Positions 7,887 through 11,601 of a stretch of 11,601 bases of DNA are shown here, one piece after another. Source of the DNA: an uncultured Lachnospiraceae bacterium (GTDB lineage: Bacteria; Bacillota; Clostridia; Lachnospirales; Lachnospiraceae); contig CAJUII010000101.1 of assembly GCA_910586405.1 (NCBI GenBank), positions 1 to 11,601 on the forward strand. The letters are read 5' to 3'. Position 1 is the stretch's first letter, and each line of letters begins with the position of its first letter. The translations under genes and the position numbers were made by a program. Below the pieces are notes generated by a model that saw only the letters and a program-made list of their open reading frames with translations, had not been told where the DNA came from and made no database searches.

Positions 7887-8192
7887 CTACGAAACTTTTA
7901 TTTCTAATTGTAACATAAAATCATAAAAGCGTCTACTTCCCAGAATGTAATCAACCTCATAAATATATGAAGATTTCACTTGACAGAAGCCGATAATGTA
8001 AGAATCGTCAAAAGACGCCAGTATCATTGGCGGCGTATCCATCATTCCTGCTAATTTCTGAATTGTCCCATTTACAGACGCCTCCTGCCACATCTTAGGC
8101 ACTACCATAAAATTATTTTCAATTTCCTGATCAAGCGGTGCAGATACGCCATCAAATCCCTCCTTATCCCTAGATTTGTACTTTTGGGACAT
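7887..8192 (-). pseudogene. GyrI-like / effector-binding domain fragment
   Basis: An open frame of 101 codons. The first 55 residues, with GVSAPLDQEIENNF (about 16-29) and VPKMWQEASVNGTIQKL (about 31-47), resemble the N-terminal half of GyrI-like small-molecule binding domains found alone or at the C-terminus of AraC/MerR-type regulators in Firmicutes. Such domains usually run to about 150 residues. Here the second half is short and poorly conserved, ending FMLQLEIKVS, as expected after truncation or a frameshift. The ATG directly follows an in-frame TGA and has only a weak purine stretch upstream, so efficient translation is uncertain. A DNA-binding domain is not visible upstream. I read it as a remnant; a small stand-alone protein remains possible. 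Confidence 0.45.
7907..7935 (-). promoter_or_regulatory. Candidate sigma-A promoter for the VWA-LRR-MoxR operon
   Basis: On the minus strand TAGACG (7930-7935) and TACAAT (7907-7912) are separated by 17 bp, matching the TTGACA/TATAAT consensus at 4 of 6 and 5 of 6 positions. Transcription would begin near 7900, leaving a leader of about 64 nt that contains the palindrome at 7862-7874. The promoter would sit inside the end of the GyrI-like fragment, consistent with that fragment being decayed. Confidence 0.35.
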
Positions 8193-8357
8193 TCATTTGT
8201 CTTTCTCATTATACGGCGTATTCTTGAATTTTTCCTCCCTATCCTTGCACAAAAAAGAGAGGCAAACTTTTTTATATGATACGATCAAAAAGGAAAGCAT
8301 GTATTTGGATATGAAAGATTTGAAACGATGTGAGAATGGTCGGTGGCATTAGAGAAC

Positions 8358-8400
8358 AGACAGCCGGAGTGAGAAACAACAGCAAACACTCCGTCTGTCT
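8358..8400. terminator. Long inverted repeat downstream of glgA, possible terminator
   Basis: AGACAG-C-CGGAGTG (8358-8371) pairs with CACTCCG-T-CTGTCT (8387-8400), a 13-bp stem with a single mismatch and a 15-nt loop. It lies about 50 bp beyond the glgA stop codon, where a terminator is expected. Neither strand has a clean T-run after the stem (TGTTCTCT on the minus strand), so intrinsic termination is only moderately supported. It could also be an mRNA-stabilising hairpin or a mobile-repeat end. The rest of 8193-8447 is AT-rich and shows no convincing gene. Confidence 0.4.
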
Positions 8401-8447
8401 CTTTCGCAGTGCCTGTAAAGGGCAACGCGAAGTATATGAAAAACATA

Positions 8448-10226
8448 TCAGGTTAAATCTAAGTATAAATTTTTATATTGTTTTGCAGAATTATCCCATG
8501 ACAAATTCTTATCCATATCTCTTTGAACCATTTCGTCCCAGCACCAGCGGTTTAAGAAATACAAGCTCTTCGCCCTGTTAATGGCATCCAGCAGCAGGCC
8601 GGCATCATAACGGTCAAAGGTAAATCCGTTCCCCATGTTAGAGAACATGTTATATGGCTCTACAGTGTCTTTTAAGCCGCCAGTTTCACGGACAATTGGT
8701 ATTGTGCCATAGTGCATGGCAATTAACTGTGTTAAGCCGCAAGGCTCAAACTGAGAAGGCACCAGCAGGGCATCTGCTCCCGCATAAATCCGGTGAGCCC
8801 TTGTCTCATCATACATGATATTAGAACATACACTTCCTTTGTATGTATATTCATAATACCGGAAGGAATCCTCATAACGCTGATCACCGGAACCGAGCAC
8901 GACAATCTGTGTATGTTCATCCATAATCTGCGTCATAATCGAGTTGACCAGATCTAACCCCTTCTGGTCGGTCAGGCGGGAAATCAATCCAAGAACAAAT
9001 TTGTGGTCATCCTGAACCAGCCCTAATTCTTCCTGCAATTTTCGTTTGTTTTCCTTTTTCTTTTCCAGTACATTCGTGATGTCATAATTTACATACAGTC
9101 TGTCATCTGTATACGAATTCCAGATATCATAGTCAATTCCGTTTACGATGCCTCTAAGTTTGTTGGAATGGTATCGCAAATGGGCATCCAGTGTCTCGCC
9201 ATAGTATGAATTTTGGATTTCTCCTGCATACGTATTGCTGACTGTTGTAATGATATTGGAATAGGTCAGTCCGCCTTTGAGCATATTGGCATCTTCATAG
9301 CCTGTCTTTAGTGCATCTTTGTTAAATACATAATCCGGCAGTCCCGACCAGTACTGGATTGTAGGAATATTATAAATGCCCTGGAACCGCAGATTGTGAA
9401 TTGTCAAAACAGTTTTTGCAGAGGTAAGTTTTGTGTCTACAAACTTTACTCTCAAAAATACAGGAACCAGCGCCGCCTGCCAGTCATGACAGTGGATAAT
9501 GTCTGGAACCCAGTCCATATAGTTTAATGCCGCCAGCGCTGCTTTGGCGAAGTAACAGTATTTAGGGATATCGTCAATCAGATTTGTATATGGATTTCCA
9601 CTGGCAAAAAATTCTTCGTTATCAATGAAATCATATACAACACCATCCCAGACATATTCCATGATTCCCACATAGAATGATTTGCCGTCCGCGCATAAAT
9701 CCATCTGGAAAGAACCTTTGAATACCATTTTCTCCTGATATTCCTGCGGAATACACTTGTAGCGTGGAAGAATTACTTTCACATCACAGTTTTGTTTGAT
9801 CAGGGCTTTTGGAAGCGCATACATTACATCTCCCAGACCACCGGTTTTTACAAAAGGATAGCATTCTGAACCGATAAATGCGACACTTCTTCGGGGCGTC
9901 GTGTACGCTTCTGCTTTGGGTTCCTCTGAGGTTGGTTCCTCAACTGCTTCTGAGGTCAATGGTTCTTCCTTGATCTTTTCAGCTTCTTTTTCCGGTTTTT
10001 TTGTTTCAGTTTTTTTAGTGGTCCTTGTCTTGGCAGTTTTTGTCTTGCTTTCCTCTAAAGGCTGAGCCTCTGCTTCTGACTGAACTGCTTCTGATGTAGT
10101 TTCTTCTGACTGAACTGCTTCTGATTGAACTGCTTCTGACTGAACTGTTTCCGATGAAGTCTTCACCTTTTTTGTAGTTTTGACTGGTTTCGTTTTTTTC
10201 GTAGTTGAAACACTCCGTTTTGTCAT
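8448..10226 (-). CDS. glgA: Glycogen (starch) synthase, GT5 family, with N-terminal extension
   Basis: It transfers glucose from ADP-glucose to the non-reducing end of an alpha-1,4-glucan, in the cytoplasm, during glycogen synthesis. GT5 signatures are complete: KTGGLGDV (127-134, ADP-glucose binding), HCHDWQ (245-250), VNGID (361-365), SRLTDQKG (416-423) and SQFEPCGLTQ (491-500, with the conserved glutamate E494), followed by RETGGLKDTV. The enzyme proper starts at about residue 113 (RSVAFIGSECYPF) and is of usual length (about 480). Ahead of it lies a low-complexity, charged tail of about 112 residues: a Lys/Thr-rich start, SEAVQ pentapeptide repeats (25-55), then a Lys/Glu-rich linker. The start is supported by GGAGGTG 4 nt upstream (6 nt counting from GGAGG) and by a good promoter just before it. 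No other glycogen gene is adjacent, so it appears to be a single-gene unit. Enzyme call is firm; the role of the extension is unknown. Confidence 0.96.
   Translation of the reverse strand: MTKRSVSTTKKTKPVKTTKKVKTSSETVQSEAVQSEAVQSEETTSEAVQSEAEAQPLEESKTKTAKTRTTKKTETKKPEKEAEKIKEEPLTSEAVEEPTSEEPKAEAYTTPRRSVAFIGSECYPFVKTGGLGDVMYALPKALIKQNCDVKVILPRYKCIPQEYQEKMVFKGSFQMDLCADGKSFYVGIMEYVWDGVVYDFIDNEEFFASGNPYTNLIDDIPKYCYFAKAALAALNYMDWVPDIIHCHDWQAALVPVFLRVKFVDTKLTSAKTVLTIHNLRFQGIYNIPTIQYWSGLPDYVFNKDALKTGYEDANMLKGGLTYSNIITTVSNTYAGEIQNSYYGETLDAHLRYHSNKLRGIVNGIDYDIWNSYTDDRLYVNYDITNVLEKKKENKRKLQEELGLVQDDHKFVLGLISRLTDQKGLDLVNSIMTQIMDEHTQIVVLGSGDQRYEDSFRYYEYTYKGSVCSNIMYDETRAHRIYAGADALLVPSQFEPCGLTQLIAMHYGTIPIVRETGGLKDTVEPYNMFSNMGNGFTFDRYDAGLLLDAINRAKSLYFLNRWCWDEMVQRDMDKNLSWDNSAKQYKNLYLDLT
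10062..10154 (-). repeat. 15-bp tandem repeats coding SEAVQ units in glgA
   Basis: Minus-strand units of the form TCAGAAGCAGTTCAG are repeated in tandem with small variations, giving SETVQ, SEAVQ, SEAVQ, SEETT, SEAVQ, SEAEAQ (protein residues 25-55). Units are near-identical in DNA as well as in protein, which suggests recent slippage or recombination rather than selection on protein sequence alone. Copy number is likely to vary between strains. Confidence 0.8.
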
Positions 10227-10254
10227 ATAACACCTCCAAAATTCTTTTTTTATT

Positions 10255-10283
10255 ATTATAATATAAGTTTGTCACATTCGCAA
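10255..10283 (-). promoter_or_regulatory. Sigma-A-type promoter of glgA
   Basis: On the minus strand TTGCGA (10278-10283, 4 of 6 consensus) and a perfect TATAAT (10255-10260) are separated by exactly 17 bp. The predicted transcription start is near 10248, giving a leader of about 22 nt that carries the GGAGGTG ribosome binding site (10231-10237). The surroundings are very AT-rich. Confidence 0.65.
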
Positions 10284-10343
10284 TGGGTATTGATAAGATA
10301 AAGATTATGACATCCAAAAATGAAGATAGCGCTTGCTTGCAAA

Positions 10344-10376
10344 CAGAAAGCCAACTATTTTGTTGAGAGCTTTCTG
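10344..10376. other. Strong hairpin upstream of the glgA promoter
   Basis: CAGAAAGCCAAC (10344-10355) pairs with GTTG (10362-10365) and GCTTTCTG (10369-10376), a 12-bp stem with a 3-nt bulge and a 6-nt loop. On the minus strand the stem is followed by TTTGCAAGC, so only a weak T-run. It may end transcripts coming from the DUF1835 gene before the glgA promoter, or may be debris of the degraded permease region in which it lies. Confidence 0.4.
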
Positions 10377-10614
10377 TCCGTGGATAAATCAAGGTATTCA
10401 TCTTGCACCGTTTATCTTTTAACAACAGGTCAATTATGACAAAGGCTGGCAAACATAATACAATGAGGGAAACGCTGTCACAAAAATAGCTGGCAAATGC
10501 ACCTGTCACATGATCTTTTTCATAGAACTCCCGATGCTGCTGCTCTGTAATCGGAGTATCCTGCAAAGGGAGAGGAATGAATCGCCTGTTATGCACATTT
10601 CCACAAGGATTTTG
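10370..10614 (-). pseudogene. ABC-2-type permease remnant
   Basis: The minus strand encodes, without a stop, a stretch starting NPCGNVHNRRFIPLPLQ, then a hydrophobic segment SVSLIVLCLPAFVIIDLLL (about one membrane helix), then KDKRCKMNTLIYPRTESS. The pattern of helix, then charged D/K-R motif, then LIYxRxxSS resembles the first cytoplasmic loop of ABC-2-type transporter permeases. The frame is closed upstream by TAA at 10615-10617, which overlaps the end of the DUF1835 gene, so the true N-terminus is missing. Downstream the frame stays open, but similarity stops near 10370 and the region becomes the glgA promoter. There is no ATG with a ribosome binding site. I infer a fragment left by a deletion; the family assignment is from motif resemblance only. 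Confidence 0.45.
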
Positions 10615-10618
10615 TTAT

Positions 10619-11485
10619 CTATTGATTTGCAAGACATATCAGCCTTGCATAAGGTGTTTCAGCATCTTCCAACACCTTTATCAGCCCTTCTTCTATGAAA
10701 TGCTGTATGCGTTTTGCAAACCACCAATCTCCAATATTGGCTTGATTATGTCCGATAATATCGCCAATTAACCTACATTCTTTTATCGGTTTTGTTGTAA
10801 GCCTGTTAAAAATCATAAAATCATAAAAATTTTCAGGAACACCAATCATTTTTCCATTTACCATTGCACGAAGCGGACTGTTATCTTCTACCAGATCATT
10901 CCATAAAAATGCATACATTTGGATTTCTTCTTTAGAAAGAATCCTCTCTCCAGACAAAAAAACGGCAAATTCTTCTGCCGCAACTTCTCCCCAGTTTTTA
11001 TAATAGACGATATTTTTTCCGCGGACCTCATATTCTGGAAGCTTTACCAAATGAATTTCATTCTCATAGCAGTTCAAAATATTGCACAAATGATACAAAC
11101 CGCACCGGGAGTAAGGCGCATCGCTATACCATATCCGAATGGCTTCTCCGTCTTCTAAATAAATTCTTAGCTGCTGCATTTGCATAAAGCAATCTACATA
11201 GTCTTGTGCTTCTTCCCCCATTTCCATGTTTAGCAAAGAAAAAATCAAATTTTTCCGGTAATGGCTTTCAATATCTTTCTGTATATCGCCAATATCCAGC
11301 CTGTAGCCAAAACAGACAACATCACTGGCACTTCCCTTTAGCCAGCCAGAATGTTCCTTTTCCGGCGGTCTCTTTTTCCCTGCAATAAAGACAGCTGTAG
11401 GGCCATCTACCTTACTATATATGACTGTGCTTTTCGCTGCTTTCATGGATGCCGCTTCACTGTCGGCAAATAATACTTCTATCAT
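10619..11485 (-). CDS. DUF1835 / DUF3658 domain protein
   Basis: A 288-residue protein. It starts MIEVLFADSEAASMKAAK as in DUF1835 proteins, whose N-terminal half is an alpha/beta domain of unknown function. The second half (about 160-285) fits the associated DUF3658: WNDLVEDNSPLRAMVNGKMIGVPENFYDF (195-223) and IGDIIGHNQANIGDWWFAKRI (240-260). I chose the ATG at 11485, which has GGAAAGG 7 nt upstream, over a TTG in frame 24 nt earlier. No signal peptide or transmembrane helix is visible, so it is probably cytoplasmic. A possible upstream gene ends in an ATGA overlap with this start. The DUF has no established biochemical function, and the neighbours do not point to one. The gene looks intact even though the permease remnant begins at its stop codon. 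Confidence 0.82.
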   Translation of the reverse strand: MIEVLFADSEAASMKAAKSTVIYSKVDGPTAVFIAGKKRPPEKEHSGWLKGSASDVVCFGYRLDIGDIQKDIESHYRKNLIFSLLNMEMGEEAQDYVDCFMQMQQLRIYLEDGEAIRIWYSDAPYSRCGLYHLCNILNCYENEIHLVKLPEYEVRGKNIVYYKNWGEVAAEEFAVFLSGERILSKEEIQMYAFLWNDLVEDNSPLRAMVNGKMIGVPENFYDFMIFNRLTTKPIKECRLIGDIIGHNQANIGDWWFAKRIQHFIEEGLIKVLEDAETPYARLICLANQ

Positions 11486-11601
11486 TTCTTTACCTTTCCA
11501 ATTTTCCAATTATTCAATTCTATTTCCATGTCGCGTCCCTGCCCCGATACATGAAAACTCGGAAAGAACCTGAAGCAGAGTGTCCTCTCCGAGCCCATGA
11601 C
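11482..11601 (-). CDS. Possible 3' end of an upstream gene (runs off the right edge)
   Basis: One minus-strand frame is open from the window edge to a TGA at 11482-11484, which overlaps the ATG of the DUF1835 gene (ATGA). This gives 39 codons ending NNWKIGKVKK. The coupling-type overlap supports it, but a second frame is also open, ending at a TAA at 11510-11512, and neither resembles a family I know. The stretch also contains a CTCGGA/TCCGAG inverted repeat (11558-11563 and 11588-11593), so it could instead be intergenic repeat sequence. Confidence 0.3.
   Translation of the reverse strand, partial: VMGSERTLCFRFFPSFHVSGQGRDMEIELNNWKIGKVKK

Noticed and set aside
8251..8273. AAAAAAG/CTTTTTT pairing as a plus-strand terminator.
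   Set aside because: The stem is almost only A-T with a 9-nt loop, there is no plus-strand gene to terminate, and the GC-rich core of a terminator is missing.
8197..8304. A short minus-strand frame ending NEKDK just before the GyrI-like fragment, as a possible leader peptide or missing N-terminus.
   Set aside because: It ends with TGA directly before the fragment's ATG, has no family resemblance and no ribosome binding site that I can place.
8300..8353. A 17-codon plus-strand frame (MYLDMKDLKRCENGRWH) preceded by AAAGGAAAGC.
   Set aside because: The ribosome binding site is fair, but it is very short, has no good promoter at proper spacing and no recognisable family; all neighbours are on the other strand.
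10015..10596. A 193-codon open frame on the minus strand spanning the glgA start.
   Set aside because: Its second half reads the glgA tail out of frame as Ser/Arg repeats and its start is a GTG without a ribosome binding site. Only the first part (down to about 10370) looks like real, decayed protein sequence.

Overview
The window looks like a low-to-moderate GC Gram-positive chromosome, most likely a gut-type Clostridia (Lachnospiraceae-like). This is inferred from the strong GGAGG-type ribosome binding sites, BspA-type leucine-rich repeat proteins, a Clostridia-style glycogen synthase and DUF1835/DUF3658 and GyrI-like families. No rRNA, tRNA, CRISPR array or intact insertion sequence was seen. 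Every gene I can support lies on the minus strand, so transcription runs from right to left.

Right part (about 8450-11601). A possible 3' end of a gene enters from the right edge and touches the start of a DUF1835/DUF3658 protein. Next comes the decayed remnant of an ABC-2-type permease, starting exactly where the DUF1835 gene stops. A well-formed promoter (TTGCGA, 17 bp, TATAAT) follows and drives glgA, a glycogen synthase with an unusual repetitive, charged N-terminal extension of about 112 residues. No glgB, glgC or glgP is beside it. A long inverted repeat lies downstream of glgA.

Middle (about 7840-8450). This is a transition zone holding a short GyrI-like (effector-binding domain) fragment, probably a pseudogene. 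A candidate promoter lies in its 3' end, and a perfect 13-bp palindrome lies between that promoter and the next gene.

Left part (1-7836). Five tightly packed genes form one apparent operon, in transcription order: a DUF2201/VWA protein, three paralogous cytoplasmic ankyrin-like + BspA-type LRR proteins, and a MoxR-type AAA+ ATPase. The spacings are 60 bp, then 2 bp, then two ATGA start/stop overlaps. A MoxR ATPase paired with a VWA protein is a known theme (RavA-ViaA is the textbook pair): the ATPase remodels targets and the VWA protein acts as metal-dependent adaptor. Here the pair brackets three diverged LRR paralogs. These are plausible interchangeable recognition or scaffold subunits, which makes this operon the most interesting system in the window. 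Its function cannot be read from sequence alone.
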